The notes: generated by a model not told the origin, from the letters alone. A stretch of DNA of 53,256 nt from Desulfobacteraceae bacterium (GCA_014237465.1 JABZFM010000027.1:1-53256); one strand, 5' to 3'; numbered from the stretch's first letter, positions 16,183 to 26,685 are shown. Translations and numbers: made by a program.

Positions 16183-19100
16183 ATGTTTAACCTGAACGGT
16201 TATGAAATCATCCTTGAACGCCCTCCGAAAAACGGCGTAAAAATTTATTCCGCCCGGCATATCCAGTCTGACAGTAAGGTAAAAATCCATTTTGTACCTA
16301 TTAATAAACAATCCAAAGACCTTTTTGAAAAAATTTACCAATATTTCCTGCCCTTAAAAAAATTAATTTCGCATCATATCGCCCGCGTGTATGCGATTGA
16401 AAAAATTTCAGAAGCATCCACCTCTGGAATTGCCTTTACTCTTGGAGAATCCGATGGGAGTTCTTTAAAGGAATATTTATCAAAAAATGGTCCCTTAAAT
16501 TCAGATCAATTTATGAATATCGCTGTTCAGATTGTTACGGCCATCAATGACCTGCATAAAGTCGGATTATTCCACAACGGGCTGACGAGTTCAAACATTG
16601 CGATTGCCCCGGATCAAAATCATATCTTCATTAATGATTTTGCATTTGGTCTGTATTCAGTCCTTTCGACGGATGCGTTAAACCAGGAAAACCACGGCCG
16701 TATCACCATAGCGAATGAACATCTACCGTATATTTCGCCGGAGCAGACCGGCCGGATGAATTGCGAAATCGATTATCGAACCGATTTTTATTCCCTGGGT
16801 ATCATATTCTATGAACTGCTCACCGGAACCCCGCCGTTTACCGGCAGCAACCCCATGGAATTGATACACGCCCATATGGCCAAAAACCCGACAATACCGC
16901 GAAAAACCCGAAAAGAAATCGGCGAACCACTGTCAAACATCATCATGAAGCTGCTGTCAAAATCCCCTGATCACCGATATCAAAGCACCTATGGAATAAA
17001 ATCGGATCTGCTCCATTGCCTGAAACAAAACAGCGTCGAAAAACCCTTAACCCCGTTTCAGGTCGCACGGCATGACATCTCCGAACGATTTCGATTTCCG
17101 GGAAAAATTTACGGCCGTGAAATCGAAGTGGCCATGCTGATTGATGAATTCAACCGGGTGAAGGAAAACAATATCGGCATATCCATGATCGCCGGTTATT
17201 CCGGGATTGGAAAATCACGTGTCGTTGAAGAAATCCAGAAGTATGTCTTCAAAAAAGGGGGATATTTTATTTCCGGTCACTATGAGCTGCTTCAGCAGGA
17301 TATTCCCTACAGCGCTTTGATTCAGGCGTTTCAGGAGATCGTTAAACAGATTCTGACGGAACCGGTCGATCAGATTAACGAATGGCGTTATAAACTGCTT
17401 ACCGCCCTTGGCTCAAATGCTCAGGTCATCATCGATGTTATCCCGGAAATTGAATTTATCATTGGCAAACACCCGCCGCCGCCGGAATTATCCCCTGGAG
17501 ACGCTCAAAACCGGTTTCATATGATTTTTGAAAAATTTCTCCAGGTGCTTGCCTCAAAAGAGCATCCGCTGACACTGTTTATCGATAACATGCAATGGGC
17601 TGATACTGCCGGTTTGAAACTAATAGAGTCTTTCTTTACCGGCACCAGAACACAAAATTTCTATTTCATTGGCGCCTATCGCAACAACGAAATCAGCAAT
17701 AACCATCCCTTGTTCGACTCCCTGAATTTGATTAAAGACAAAGGGCTGCCGGTTCAGACAATTACGTTAAAGCCGATCAGTGAAACCAATGTTTGCCATT
17801 TGCTTTCAGATGCCCTGCACGAAGGCATGAACCAGGTAAAGTTACTGGCACAAATTGTCCACGATAAAACCCGGGGCAACCCGTTTTTTATTAAACAATT
17901 CCTCGAAACTTTAAATAAAGAGGGATTTCTTGCGTATGATTACGAAAACGGCCGATGGCAGTGGCGTATCGAACAGATAACCGCTCAAAGCATCACCGAT
18001 AATGTGGTTGATTTTATGGCCGCCAAGGTATCGAAACTGGGTGATCCTTCACAGCAGTCCCTTCAGCTGGCATCCTGCATCGGCGATTCTTTTTCTCTGG
18101 CACTGCTGTCTATGGCTTCTGCCAAACCGGTCGGTGCGGTTGTAACGGACTTGCGGGAAGCGGTCGCCCTTGGATTGATTATGCCAAAGGGTGATGCCTA
18201 CCGACATATGGATAAATCATTAATTAAAATTCAAGCCCAAAACAGTCTAAAGACGGACAATCCAAAAACGCCAATAAACCCGGCCGATGATGTTATATTC
18301 GAGTTTTTACACGACAAGGTCAGGCTGGCTGTTTACGCCCAAGTGCCCGATGCCCTGAAAAATAAATTCCATCTTCAGATCGGAAAACTGATTTTACAAA
18401 ATACGGATCCAAATGATCTGCCCGGCCGGATTTTCTCAATTGTGCATCACTTTAATCACGGAAAAAATCAGCTGGAAAAAAATGCCGATCTTCAGCAGAT
18501 GGCCCGCCTCAACCTCATTGCCGGAAAAAGGGCAAAAGACGCGGCCGCCTACGGCCAAGCCCTCAACTATTTGAAAACAGGAGAAAAATTTTTAACCGAC
18601 AATGCCTGGATTGAAAACTATAACCTGATTTTCGACATCAAAAAACACCGGATGGAATGTGAATATCTTCTGCATAATTTCGATAACGCGGAGAAACTGT
18701 TTCAAATCCTGCTGGACCGGGCCGATTCCAACGAAGACAAGGCCGCAATGTACAATCAGAAGATGATCATGCTGGCAAGCCTTGCCAAGCATGAAGACGC
18801 ATTAAAAATCGGCGCAACCGGCCTGCGGCTTCTCGGTGTCAGACTCCCGAAAAGAGCAGGGAGAATGGATGTGTTTCACAACCTGCTGGCTTTAAAAATC
18901 AGGTTGCATCATAAAGAGATTGATTCACTGCTTGGGCTTCCTGAAATAACTGATCCTCGTCTTTTATTGATCCTGAAAATGATGATGAACCTGAGTTTAT
19001 CCGCTTATTTCTGCCAGCCTTACTTAGCCTCTTACCTGGCGCTGGATATCTTCAAAATGACCCTCAAACACGGCAATTCCAGTGTTTCGCCATTTGCTTA

Positions 19101-21441
19101 TGTAATCTATGGCGCTGCCCTGTGCGCCATATTCAAGGGTTATACCGTCGGCTATCAATTCGGAGAGCTGGCCCTGAAGGCAAAAAATAAATTCGGCGGC
19201 ACGCAAATGACCGCCAAAGTTTTATTATATTTCGGCAATGGCATTACCATATGGACCCATCATATCAATCAAGTCATTGCGCTAAACCGAGAGGGACTGG
19301 AATCCGCCCGTGATACAGGGGATTTAAATTATTCGGTTTACCATATTCAGTCACTGATATTTTCCATGTTTGCCGGTGGTAAGCCCCTGGATGAAATTTT
19401 GGAAGAATGTGACCGCTTTTATGAATTCGTGGAACAAAGCCATGATATCGGCGCCTTAAACTATCTGATATCCGCAATTCAGTTCATCAAATGCGTGAGA
19501 GGGGAAACATTTCATATTCACAGTTTAAACGATGAACATTTTTCCGAAACTCAGCATATTAAGAATATGCAGAGCGATAACATCAAAATTATTTTATGCC
19601 GGCATCACCTGATCAAACTACGCCTCCTTTATATAATGGAGGATTATGAAGGGGCCCTGAAAGAAGCTAAAAATTGTGCGACGCTGCGCCACTACCATTT
19701 GGGAACCGTCATTATTCCGGAATATTATTTCTACCATTGCCTAGTTCTGACAGCGCTTTATAATTCAGCGTCCACCCTGAAACAGAGCCTGTATCGCCGG
19801 CAGATAATAATCTTCTGCAATCGATTAAAACATCTGTCATATCAATGCCCGGAAAATTTTGAAGACAAATATCTACTGGTCGCGGCGGAGCATGCCAGAA
19901 TCACCGGGCAGGACCGACAGGCGATTACTTTTTACCACCGCGCCATTGCCTCCGCCAATACCACCGGTTTTACCCAAAACCATGCCATTGCCAATGAAGC
20001 GGCGGCAAAATTTTATATTTCAAAAGGCTTTGATGATATTGCAAAAACATTTATGGATAAAGCCAGACAAAGTTACCATTACTGGGGAGCCAAAACCAAA
20101 GTAGACCTTCTTGAAAAAAACTTTTCATCTCTGCTGACCGTTGATCCCCGGCTCAAGACCTTTCCGGGAGGCCAGCATCTTGATTATAACGCCATTGTAA
20201 ATGCCCTGCAGGCTATCTCCACTGAAATAGTTTTAGAAGATCTGCTAAAGAGCCTCATGAAAATTGTTCTGGAAAATGCCGGTGCGCGAAAAGTGCAGTT
20301 TCTGACAATCAAATCCGACCGGATGTATCTGGAAGCACAGAACAACATCGATTATGAAGAAACCATTGTATACAAATCCCTGCCCGCGGACCGCCGGCTC
20401 GAAATCTTTAACCCGGTTTTGAATTATGTAAAACGCACCCAGACATATATGGTGCTGGATGATGCCGGCAGCGAAGGAGATTTTACCCGGCACCCCTATG
20501 TGCTGAAATATCAGCCGAAATCCGTATTATGCCTGCCGGTTATCAGGTATTCACAGATGGTGGCCCTATTATATCTTGAAAATAATATCACCCCGGCGGT
20601 GTTTACCCCGGAACGAATTAAGATACTGAGTTTACTGGCTTCCCAGGCAGCCATTTCACTGGAAAATTCCCGCCTTTATGAAAATGTCATTCAAAATGAA
20701 AAAGAGCTGCGTGAAATTTCTGAAAAACGAGAAAAAGAATCACTGCGCTACCAGGCGCAACTGAGGTCGCTGTCATCCGAGTTGTCGCTGACTGAAGAAC
20801 GTGAACGCCGGAGAATCGCGAGTGACCTGCACGACCGAATAGGGCATGCACTGGCAAATGCGTCCATGAAACTCCGACTGGTCAAAGACGTAGTGTCCAC
20901 TTCAAATGCTTCAAAACATATTGATGAAATTCATTTGCTTATCGATCAGTCAATCCAGGACACCCAGACCTTGACTTTTGAATTGAGTCCCCCCATACTA
21001 TATGACTTGGGATTGGAAGCAGCCCTTGACTGGTTAACCGAGCAGACGCAAAAGCAGCATGACATCAAAGTTGATTTTATTGACGACTTCACTCAAAAAA
21101 CAATTGATGAAAGCCTGCGTATACTGTTGTTTCAAGCCACCCGGGAATTGCTGCACAATGTGGCCAAGCATGCCCGCGCGACACAGGTCAGTGTTTCCAT
21201 ATCAAAAGAAGACGATTTTGTCCGCATTGTGATTCATGACAACGGTGTCGGTTTCGAAGCAACCAAAAAGAAGCCCGGCGTAAAAAAAGGGGGTTTTGGA
21301 ATTTTTTCAATCCAGGAGCGACTGAAGCACCGGGGAGGGCGCCTGGAAATCAAATCCGACCCGCATACCGGGTCCGGCGTTACCATTATATCACCCATGA
21401 CTGCAAGAAACGCAAATCAAGAAATCAAACAATCAGAATAG
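16183..21441 (+). CDS. Hybrid pseudokinase/AAA/GAF/histidine kinase sensor
   Basis: 1752 residues in the order: Ser/Thr kinase-like domain (about 5-275), AAA/NACHT-like ATPase (305-600; Walker A AGYSGIGKS with Lys344, Walker B LFIDNMQW with Asp468), a long helical TPR-like region (about 720-1300), GAF domain (about 1320-1490), coiled coil, HisKA_3 domain with His1550 in SDLHDRIGHAL, and HATPase_c (NGVGFE, GGFGIFSIQERL). The kinase domain lacks the catalytic aspartate: the loop is HNGLTSSN (131-138) where HRDxKxxN is expected, and DFG is D152-F-A. Lys34 and Asp152 remain. The domain probably senses or scaffolds. The histidine kinase is NarL-type and the partner regulator follows ten bases on. 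Confidence 0.93.
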   Translation: MFNLNGYEIILERPPKNGVKIYSARHIQSDSKVKIHFVPINKQSKDLFEKIYQYFLPLKKLISHHIARVYAIEKISEASTSGIAFTLGESDGSSLKEYLSKNGPLNSDQFMNIAVQIVTAINDLHKVGLFHNGLTSSNIAIAPDQNHIFINDFAFGLYSVLSTDALNQENHGRITIANEHLPYISPEQTGRMNCEIDYRTDFYSLGIIFYELLTGTPPFTGSNPMELIHAHMAKNPTIPRKTRKEIGEPLSNIIMKLLSKSPDHRYQSTYGIKSDLLHCLKQNSVEKPLTPFQVARHDISERFRFPGKIYGREIEVAMLIDEFNRVKENNIGISMIAGYSGIGKSRVVEEIQKYVFKKGGYFISGHYELLQQDIPYSALIQAFQEIVKQILTEPVDQINEWRYKLLTALGSNAQVIIDVIPEIEFIIGKHPPPPELSPGDAQNRFHMIFEKFLQVLASKEHPLTLFIDNMQWADTAGLKLIESFFTGTRTQNFYFIGAYRNNEISNNHPLFDSLNLIKDKGLPVQTITLKPISETNVCHLLSDALHEGMNQVKLLAQIVHDKTRGNPFFIKQFLETLNKEGFLAYDYENGRWQWRIEQITAQSITDNVVDFMAAKVSKLGDPSQQSLQLASCIGDSFSLALLSMASAKPVGAVVTDLREAVALGLIMPKGDAYRHMDKSLIKIQAQNSLKTDNPKTPINPADDVIFEFLHDKVRLAVYAQVPDALKNKFHLQIGKLILQNTDPNDLPGRIFSIVHHFNHGKNQLEKNADLQQMARLNLIAGKRAKDAAAYGQALNYLKTGEKFLTDNAWIENYNLIFDIKKHRMECEYLLHNFDNAEKLFQILLDRADSNEDKAAMYNQKMIMLASLAKHEDALKIGATGLRLLGVRLPKRAGRMDVFHNLLALKIRLHHKEIDSLLGLPEITDPRLLLILKMMMNLSLSAYFCQPYLASYLALDIFKMTLKHGNSSVSPFAYVIYGAALCAIFKGYTVGYQFGELALKAKNKFGGTQMTAKVLLYFGNGITIWTHHINQVIALNREGLESARDTGDLNYSVYHIQSLIFSMFAGGKPLDEILEECDRFYEFVEQSHDIGALNYLISAIQFIKCVRGETFHIHSLNDEHFSETQHIKNMQSDNIKIILCRHHLIKLRLLYIMEDYEGALKEAKNCATLRHYHLGTVIIPEYYFYHCLVLTALYNSASTLKQSLYRRQIIIFCNRLKHLSYQCPENFEDKYLLVAAEHARITGQDRQAITFYHRAIASANTTGFTQNHAIANEAAAKFYISKGFDDIAKTFMDKARQSYHYWGAKTKVDLLEKNFSSLLTVDPRLKTFPGGQHLDYNAIVNALQAISTEIVLEDLLKSLMKIVLENAGARKVQFLTIKSDRMYLEAQNNIDYEETIVYKSLPADRRLEIFNPVLNYVKRTQTYMVLDDAGSEGDFTRHPYVLKYQPKSVLCLPVIRYSQMVALLYLENNITPAVFTPERIKILSLLASQAAISLENSRLYENVIQNEKELREISEKREKESLRYQAQLRSLSSELSLTEERERRRIASDLHDRIGHALANASMKLRLVKDVVSTSNASKHIDEIHLLIDQSIQDTQTLTFELSPPILYDLGLEAALDWLTEQTQKQHDIKVDFIDDFTQKTIDESLRILLFQATRELLHNVAKHARATQVSVSISKEDDFVRIVIHDNGVGFEATKKKPGVKKGGFGIFSIQERLKHRGGRLEIKSDPHTGSGVTIISPMTARNANQEIKQSE

Positions 21442-21451
21442 GAATAGACGG

Positions 21452-22105
21452 ATGGATATAAAAATTCTGCTTGCGGATGATCACAAAATCACACGAGACG
21501 GTTTAAAAGCGCTGCTTGAAAGCCAGAAAAATATGATCGTTATCGGTGAAGCGGAAAACGGGCGGCAAGCCGTCCGCCTGGCTTTAGATCTTGCACCCGA
21601 CGTGATTGTAATGGACATCAATATGCCGGAATTAAACGGCATAGAGGCGACCCGTCAAATCATCTCCGAGTTACCGGATACAAAAATCATTGCGCTTTCC
21701 ATGTATTCTGACAAACGGTATGTGGTGGGAATGTTAAAGGCCGGTGTCTCAGGGTACCTGCTGAAAAACTGTGCATTTGATGAGCTGGTTTCCGCCATTT
21801 CCGCTGTTATCGCCAACCAGAACTACATGAGTCAGAAAATCGCCGACACGGTCATGAAGGATTATGCAAATATTCTGGAAAGCAGCGACGCCTCCCCGGC
21901 CTCCCAACTAACCGCCAGAGAAAGAGAAGTATTGCAGTTAATCGCAGAAGGGCTGAAAACAAAGGATATTGCCACCCAAATTCATGTCAGCGTCAAGACG
22001 GTTGAAACCCATCGACAGCAGATTATGCGAAAATTAAATGCAAAAAGTGTTGCGGAACTGACCAAAATCGCACTCAGGGAAGGTCTCACCTCTTTAGATA
22101 CATAG
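21452..22105 (+). CDS. NarL/LuxR-family response regulator
   Basis: 217 residues: receiver domain 1-120 with acidic pocket DD (9-10) and phospho-acceptor Asp55 (VIVMDINMPELNG), then a LuxR-type helix-turn-helix (LTAREREVLQLIAEG, then IHVSVKTVETHRQQIMRKL). It starts ten bases after the hybrid histidine kinase, whose HisKA_3/HATPase pair belongs to the same class, so the two form a two-component system. The signal and target genes are not evident; the lipase gene downstream is one candidate. Confidence 0.95.
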   Translation: MDIKILLADDHKITRDGLKALLESQKNMIVIGEAENGRQAVRLALDLAPDVIVMDINMPELNGIEATRQIISELPDTKIIALSMYSDKRYVVGMLKAGVSGYLLKNCAFDELVSAISAVIANQNYMSQKIADTVMKDYANILESSDASPASQLTAREREVLQLIAEGLKTKDIATQIHVSVKTVETHRQQIMRKLNAKSVAELTKIALREGLTSLDT

Positions 22106-22106
22106 G

Positions 22107-22173
22107 GAAATAGGTGAAAGGTATAAGGTGGAAGGTAGAAGGCTGAAGGTAGAAGGCTGAAGGCTGAAGGGAA
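22107..22173 (+). repeat. Long purine-rich heptamer repeat tract
   Basis: About nine heptads (AGGTGGA AGGTAGA AGGCTGA type), the clearest tandem array in the window. It starts at the response regulator stop and faces an inverted tract at 22296-22350. Confidence 0.85.
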
Positions 22174-22212
22174 CCAACGATCGGCTTAAAAGCACCCCCT
22201 TTTCACCTTTTC

Positions 22213-22254
22213 ACAAATGCCGGATTACGCTCTACGCGCTAATCCGGTCTACGC
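22213..22254. repeat. CCGGATTACGC palindromic repeat, second copy
   Basis: Matches 7101-7143 with one base difference (CCGGTCTACGC for CCGGCCTACGC). Lies between the two heptamer tracts. Confidence 0.85.
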
Positions 22255-22295
22255 ATTTTAAAAAAACGTCCCATCGAACGTTCAACGTTGAGTTT

Positions 22296-22350
22296 TTAGC
22301 TTCCACCTTAGACCTTAAACCTTATACCTTTCCACCTTCCCCCTTCCCCT
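22296..22350 (-). repeat. Heptamer repeat tract, reverse orientation
   Basis: Pyrimidine-rich TTCCACCTTAGACCTTAAAC and following CCTT units, facing 22107-22173; a transcript could fold into a long stem. Confidence 0.7.
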
Positions 22351-22427
22351 AATTCAAAATCAGGTTTTTCGAAGCTACATTTCAGGGTTTCCCCGATTGT
22401 TTTTTCTTTACCTTTACGTCAAGATAT

Positions 22428-22446
22428 ATGTAAACATTGTTTACAT
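22428..22446. promoter_or_regulatory. Perfect operator-like palindrome before lipase
   Basis: ATGTAAAC-ATT-GTTTACAT, eight-base arms and a three-base centre, 84 bases before the lipase ATG. The binding protein is unknown. Confidence 0.5.
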
Positions 22447-22529
22447 AAAAAAATGAAAATCGCCTCAAAAATCTTAATTTACAAAAACAAGCAAGCATTT
22501 TTTTAATAATTGGAATTCAGGGGGAAACC

Positions 22530-23429
22530 ATGAAAAAGCTATCTTTAATCGGTTTAACAATTTTATTAACTGCCATTTTTTTACTACCTGGAAGTGTTCT
22601 TGCCGGTGGAGATAGCTATACATGTGATACAAAATACCCCATTGTAATGGCTCATGGCATGGGCGCGTCTGCTGAAATCCTTGGTATTATTGATTACTGG
22701 TGGGGAATTCCGGAAGCCATGGAAGATGAAGGCGCTGATGTATACATCACTTCAGTTAACGGTATGGACAGCACAAGAAACAAAGCCGTTGATTTCAAAA
22801 ACCAGTTTCTCCAGATTAAAGCCGTCACCGGCGCTGCAAAATTAAATGTTATCGGGCATTCCCACGGGACAATTTACACTCGGGATGCCATCTCTAATTT
22901 AGGCATCAGCGGTTATGTAGCAAGCTATACCAGTATTGCCGGACCTCACCGGGGTAGCGCACTGGCCGACCTGATCATGTACAGTTTTTCTGATGATGTT
23001 GTGGATATGCTCGGCGGCTCCCTTGATTTCATTTATGCGTTTATTTTCGGAGACTCAGACCCTGAGAGCGTAGCGAACGGATACGACGTTTGTACGGATT
23101 ACATGATTGAAACATTTAATCCCAACACTCCGAATGTTTCCGGCATTTATTATCAAAGCTGGGCGGCCAAAGCCAAAACTTCCTGCCCAAGCGTTATTTT
23201 AGAAATCCCCTGGCTGATCATGCTGGGTCTTGAAGGCGCCAACGACGGTTTAGTCAGCGTTGACAGTGCCAAATGGGGCAACTTTCGCGGTGTGGAAGAT
23301 GCTGCCTGGTACAGTGTCGGCTGTGACCATTTAAACATTGTCGGTCAGCTGTTCGGCATTACCCCGGGCTTTGATGAAAATGAATTTTATGTCGACCTGG
23401 CCAGCGACCTGAAAAACAGAGGATACTAA
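22530..23429 (+). CDS. Secreted triacylglycerol lipase (family I)
   Basis: 299 residues behind GGGGGAAA. A signal peptide (1-25, ending VLA) is followed by an alpha/beta hydrolase of the Pseudomonas/Burkholderia family I type: the oxyanion stretch YPIVMAHGM (36-44), nucleophile Ser111 in GHSHG, acid Asp239 in GANDGLV and His267 in CDHLNIV. Family I.1/I.2 lipases usually need a membrane foldase, but no foldase gene adjoins. Four cysteines remain after the signal peptide, allowing disulphides. A strong terminator follows, so the gene is probably a single transcript, with the palindrome at 22428-22446 as possible operator. Confidence 0.93.
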   Translation: MKKLSLIGLTILLTAIFLLPGSVLAGGDSYTCDTKYPIVMAHGMGASAEILGIIDYWWGIPEAMEDEGADVYITSVNGMDSTRNKAVDFKNQFLQIKAVTGAAKLNVIGHSHGTIYTRDAISNLGISGYVASYTSIAGPHRGSALADLIMYSFSDDVVDMLGGSLDFIYAFIFGDSDPESVANGYDVCTDYMIETFNPNTPNVSGIYYQSWAAKAKTSCPSVILEIPWLIMLGLEGANDGLVSVDSAKWGNFRGVEDAAWYSVGCDHLNIVGQLFGITPGFDENEFYVDLASDLKNRGY

Positions 23430-23461
23430 TACCTTCGTTTAATAATAATTATTCATCAGTT

Positions 23462-23498
23462 AAAAAAGGGATGCCCAACAGGCATCCCTTTTTTTTTG
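23462..23498 (+). terminator. Rho-independent terminator of lipase gene
   Basis: AAAAAAGGGATGCC-CAACA-GGCATCCC followed by nine T. Confidence 0.92.
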
Positions 23499-23590
23499 CT
23501 TTCAGTATTGAAATTTTTATTTGTTTGCTGATACATCTAATACAATTTATCATAAAAAAAATCAGGCAGTTTAACAGGAGAAATAAAACC

Positions 23591-24460
23591 ATGCACTATG
23601 AAGGAAATATGATCCGTCCGCCCAGCGAAGCAAACAGTATTCTGCTTCAGGCCACCGTGGGATGTTCTCATAATAAATGCACCTTTTGTGGTGCCTATAA
23701 GGGTGAACGGTTTAAAATAAAATCAGATGACATCATTATGGCGGATATCGCATTTGCGGCAAAATACTGCAAAAATCAGGACCGGCTGTTTATCTGTGAC
23801 GGTGACGCACTGATCATCCCTCAGAAAAGACTGGTGATGATTTTATCTGAAATCAAAAAACAGCTTCCCTGGGTAAAACGTGTCGGGCTTTATGCGAATT
23901 CCAAAGGAATTAAGATGAAAACCGAAGAACAGTTAAAGGAACTCCACGAACTGGGGCTCGACATTGCCTATCTGGGCCTTGAAACCGGGGATGACGTGAC
24001 CTTGAAAAATATTTGCAAGGGGGCCACTGCCGACACCATGATCGCGGTGGGAAAAAAAATCCGCGCCGCCGGCATCAAACTTTCCATAACGGTGCTTCTC
24101 GGCATTGCCGGCCGTGAACGATCTCAGGCCCATGCGGAAGCAACCGGAGAGGTCTTGTCCGCCATTGATCCGGAGTATGTCGGGGCACTCAGCCTGATGC
24201 TGATTCCGGGCACTCCGCTTTATGATGATTATGAATCAGAAAAATTTCAATTAATTGAACCGATTGAAATGCTTCAGGAAATCCAGACCATGATCCGCCA
24301 TACAGAAATGTCGAACGGTCTGTTTCATGCCAATCATGCGTCAAATTATCTTCCCATCCGGGCAAAATTTCCAGAGGACAAGAAAAAAACACTCCATCTA
24401 ATCGACGAAGCCCTTGGCGGACGGGTGGCATTGAAGCCTGAGTTTTTGAGAGCACTCTAA
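23591..24460 (+). CDS. Radical SAM protein (COG1032-like)
   Basis: 289 residues from ATG 23591, chosen for the CAGGAGA site in front; an earlier in-frame ATG at 23471 lies within the lipase terminator. The cluster motif is GCSHNKCTFC (Cys25, Cys30, Cys33), the CX4CX2C variant typical of this small radical-SAM group, followed by the partial TIM-barrel (YLGLETGDD; ITVLLGIAG). No SPASM or B12 domain. The chemistry is unknown; such proteins are frequent in strict anaerobes. Confidence 0.88.
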   Translation: MHYEGNMIRPPSEANSILLQATVGCSHNKCTFCGAYKGERFKIKSDDIIMADIAFAAKYCKNQDRLFICDGDALIIPQKRLVMILSEIKKQLPWVKRVGLYANSKGIKMKTEEQLKELHELGLDIAYLGLETGDDVTLKNICKGATADTMIAVGKKIRAAGIKLSITVLLGIAGRERSQAHAEATGEVLSAIDPEYVGALSLMLIPGTPLYDDYESEKFQLIEPIEMLQEIQTMIRHTEMSNGLFHANHASNYLPIRAKFPEDKKKTLHLIDEALGGRVALKPEFLRAL

Positions 24461-24502
24461 TATGTTTCCGAAAAGCTGCGCCTTTGGCCTCAATACAGCG
24501 TT

Positions 24503-24561
24503 GCATGATTTTCGTAAATACTCACAACCAAAACGGTTGCTCCGTTTTACGAAAACCATGC
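24503..24561. repeat. Hairpin-forming dispersed repeat
   Basis: GCATGATTTTCGTAAA pairs with TTTTACGAAAACCATGC (16 of 17), 25-base loop. Lies between the radical SAM gene and tkt. Confidence 0.6.
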
Positions 24562-24662
24562 GCCTTGTCTTGAAACCAAATTCTTGCTTTTAGAAAACAT
24601 ATATTTATTTGATTTTACAAAAAATTTAAAAATATTATTAAAATTAAAAGGAGAAACAGGAA

Positions 24663-26675
24663 ATGAAAGAATGGACGGCCGGATTAGAAATTGACACCCT
24701 GTGCGTGAATACCATTCGCACCCTTTCCATGGATGCGATCCAGAAAGCAAACTCCGGCCATCCCGGCGCTCCCATGGGACTTGCACCGGCTGCCTATATC
24801 CTCTGGACCCGCTTTTTAAAGCACAATCCCCAAAACCCGGACTGGTATGACCGGGACCGGTTTGTCCTGTCAGGGGGCCACGCCTCCATGCTGCTTTACA
24901 GCCTGCTTTTTCTTACCGGTTATGGACTGACCCTTGATGATATTAAAAATTTCAGACAATGGGGCAGCAAAACACCCGGCCATCCGGAATTCGGCCACAC
25001 AACAGGCGTTGAGACGACAACCGGCCCGTTGGGCCAGGGGGTTACCAATGCCGTGGGCATGGCCATGGCCGAACGTCATCTGTCCGGCCTGTTCAACCAG
25101 TCCGGACATGACATTGTCAACCATAACACATTTGTGATGTGCGGGGACGGGGACATGATGGAAGGCATCACTTCAGAAGCCGCCTCCATTGCGGGGCATC
25201 TGGGTCTTTCAAAACTCATCTGTCTTTATGATGACAACCGCATTTCCATTGAAGGAAGCACGGACATCGCATTTACGGAGGATGTTGCGTTACGGTTCCA
25301 GGCATACAACTGGCAGGTCATCACAGTTGAAGATGGGAACAATCTGGATGAAATCAGCAATGCCATTGATGCGGCAATTAAAGAAACAGATAAACCGTCT
25401 TTGATCCAACTCCGGACCCATATCGCATTCGGCAGTCCCAACAAACAGGACACGGCTGACGCCCACGGCGCGCCTTTGGGGGAAGAAGAAGTTAAACTGA
25501 CAAAACAGTGCCTGGGCTGCCTGCCGGACGAACAGTTCTGCGTTCCGGACGGGGTGCTGGCCCATTGCCGGGGTTTAACCCAAAAAGGCGCTGATGCCGA
25601 AGAAAAATGGAACGCAGTGCTTGATGCGTATAAGAATCAATTCCCGGAACTGGCAACACAATGGGCGGCAATGATGAATGGATCAACCGAAGGCCAATGG
25701 GAAGTTGCGCTCCCAGACTTTTCCGACAGTGAGGGCCCGATTGCCACCCGAAGCGCATCCGGGACGGTTTTAAATGCGGCGGCAAGCAAAATCCCGGCTT
25801 TAATCGGCGGTTCCGCGGATCTTGCGCCGTCCAATAAAACCATTATTAACGGCTCGTCAGACTTCCAGAAAGACAATTACAGCGGACGGAATATCCGTTT
25901 CGGCGTTCGGGAACATGCCATGGGCGGCATATTAAACGGAATGTCCCTGCATAAAGGACTGCGGCCTTTTGGCGGCACATTTCTGGTCTTTGCCGACTAC
26001 ATGCGGCCGTCCATCCGGCTGGCGGCCCTGATGAACCAGCCGGTCATCTATGTTTTTACCCATGACAGTGTGGCGGTCGGCGAAGACGGCCCGACCCATC
26101 AGCCGGTGGAGCATCTCACCTCCCTCCGGATGATCCCCAACCTGACGGTGATCCGTCCGGCAGATGCCACGGAAACCGCTGCCGCGTGGCGTCATGCCAT
26201 CAAGTCCAACGATACGCCGACTGCCCTGATTTTGAGCCGACAGAAACTTCCGGTCATTGACCGAAGCAAATATCCGTCATCCGACCTGCTGGAAAACGGC
26301 GCCTATGTGCTGGCTGATTCAGACGGCACACCGGACGTGATTCTCATAGCTTCCGGATCGGAAGTCAGCATCAGCATTGAGGCAGGCAAAAAACTGGCGG
26401 GAAAAGGGGTGGCCGTAAGAGTTGTGAGCATGCCCAGCTGGGAGCTGTTTGACAAAATGCCTGAAGATTACAAAGACAGTGTCCTGCCGCCGACCGTCAA
26501 ATCCCGTGTGGCTGTGGAAGCCGGTTTGCCCTTAGGATGGGAAAAGTATACCAGTGACGCGGGCGTAACCATCGGCATCTCAACGTTCGGCGCATCGGCT
26601 CCCGGCGGCACGGTTTTGAAAAACTTCGGATTCACTGTCGACAATATCGTTGAGACTGCGTTGAAGCTTTTGTAA
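24663..26675 (+). CDS. tkt: Transketolase
   Basis: 670 residues, full length. Transketolase moves two-carbon units between sugar phosphates in the pentose phosphate pathway with thiamine diphosphate. Visible marks are [16 protein letters not shown] at the N-terminus, [26 protein letters not shown], the TPP motif GDGDMMEG, and in the second half [14 protein letters not shown] and [30 protein letters not shown] precedes the ATG. It is a single gene ended by the terminator at 26717-26754. Confidence 0.97.
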   Translation: MKEWTAGLEIDTLCVNTIRTLSMDAIQKANSGHPGAPMGLAPAAYILWTRFLKHNPQNPDWYDRDRFVLSGGHASMLLYSLLFLTGYGLTLDDIKNFRQWGSKTPGHPEFGHTTGVETTTGPLGQGVTNAVGMAMAERHLSGLFNQSGHDIVNHNTFVMCGDGDMMEGITSEAASIAGHLGLSKLICLYDDNRISIEGSTDIAFTEDVALRFQAYNWQVITVEDGNNLDEISNAIDAAIKETDKPSLIQLRTHIAFGSPNKQDTADAHGAPLGEEEVKLTKQCLGCLPDEQFCVPDGVLAHCRGLTQKGADAEEKWNAVLDAYKNQFPELATQWAAMMNGSTEGQWEVALPDFSDSEGPIATRSASGTVLNAAASKIPALIGGSADLAPSNKTIINGSSDFQKDNYSGRNIRFGVREHAMGGILNGMSLHKGLRPFGGTFLVFADYMRPSIRLAALMNQPVIYVFTHDSVAVGEDGPTHQPVEHLTSLRMIPNLTVIRPADATETAAAWRHAIKSNDTPTALILSRQKLPVIDRSKYPSSDLLENGAYVLADSDGTPDVILIASGSEVSISIEAGKKLAGKGVAVRVVSMPSWELFDKMPEDYKDSVLPPTVKSRVAVEAGLPLGWEKYTSDAGVTIGISTFGASAPGGTVLKNFGFTVDNIVETALKLL

Positions 26676-26685
26676 ATAAGGGGAA

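Noticed and set aside
22107-22173. Tandem repeats that might be a CRISPR array
   Set aside because: Units are seven bases without spacers, and no cas gene is present.
22530-24460. Lipase-specific foldase gene next to the lipase
   Set aside because: The following gene is a radical SAM protein and a strong terminator separates them.
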